A DNA stretch of 64,000 nucleotides from Vandiemenella viatica. Lineage: Eukaryota > Arthropoda > Insecta > Orthoptera > Morabidae. Positions 63,906 through 64,000 of this stretch are shown here, in pieces. Location: positions 11,293,687 to 11,357,686 of the forward strand of contig CM061919.1 of the NCBI GenBank assembly GCA_031002005.1. Reading direction: 5' to 3'. Position 1 is the stretch's first letter, and each line of letters begins with the position of its first letter. Made by a program: the position numbers and the translations under genes. The notes below the pieces were generated by a model. The model did not search any database, had not been told where the DNA came from, and was given only the letters and a program-made list of their open reading frames with translations.

Positions 63906-64000
63906 ATTCCCACCTGGACCCTTGATTTATTCCTATCACAAGTGTATATTAACGATACACGTTTTATTCCAGTAAAACTGAACAGCCAAATATACCGTCT
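63906..64000. other. Unassigned right edge
   Basis: Ends with AGCCAAATATACCGTCT, which resembles AGCCAAATACACCGTCT at 62708-62724 in the same orientation. Confidence 0.5.

Overview
The window looks like AT-rich nuclear DNA from an insect with a large genome. A polyneopteran (locust, cricket, stick insect, cockroach type) is a tentative guess, based on the LINE with a CATCTA-repeat tail, the tRNA-derived SINE and the dense, old-plus-young transposon load. I see no operons, bacterial signals, rRNA or intact tRNA genes. The only host gene I can support is on the minus strand: two canonical internal exons of the cytoplasmic dynein-2 light intermediate chain (DYNC2LI1), at 32334-32445 and 8234-8335. 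They join in phase across the P-loop (GSKGV|GKTT). The gap between them is one intron of about 24 kb, and the next intron runs from 8233 beyond the left edge. Earlier exons (right) and later exons (left) were not found.

Layout. 0-6 kb: an internally deleted Helitron ending at 2887, abutted head-to-tail by a second Helitron (2888-5469) that holds a 5'-truncated CR1/Jockey-group LINE (A), then a long foldback element. 6-8 kb: unassigned AT-rich DNA and one MITE arm. 8.2 kb: dynein-2 exon. 8.7-10.4 kb: SINEs and a LINE-B relic. 10.86-14.58 kb: a hAT transposon split by an RTE-like LINE with a 16-bp target duplication. 16.0-19.4 kb: a second hAT (DUF4371 type) with a perfect 8-bp duplication, split by LINE-B. 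19.4-20.2 kb: degenerate ~163-bp tandem repeats. 20.7-24.2 kb: Gypsy-like LTR and gag debris with two foldbacks. 25.4-27.3 kb: two LTR-like repeats in inverted orientation. 27.5-31.7 kb: LINE-B relics around a pogo-like element. 32.3 kb: dynein-2 exon. 33.8-37.7 kb: foldback, deleted hAT and ~830-bp tandem units. 37.8-42.2 kb: near full-length LINE-C with an SGNH-esterase ORF1. 42.3-52.2 kb: a piggyBac-like MITE, further LINEs, SINEs and a second pogo-like element nested in LINE-B.

52.3-62.3 kb is the most striking part. Three head-to-tail copies of a ~1.76-kb unit with CATGGAGGAAGGAAT inverted ends each keep a THAP-domain first exon with its splice donor. A fourth, inverted copy has been opened by a transposon (X) that contains two more transposons (Y, Z), each of which holds a LINE-B fragment. 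I propose a non-autonomous P-superfamily-like element. 62.3-64 kb: two small hAT MITEs with perfect 8-bp duplications, one of them inside an RTE-like LINE.

Apart from the dynein-2 gene there is no pathway logic here; the window is a record of nested insertions that can be relatively dated by who interrupts whom. All family assignments come from reading motifs, without database searches.
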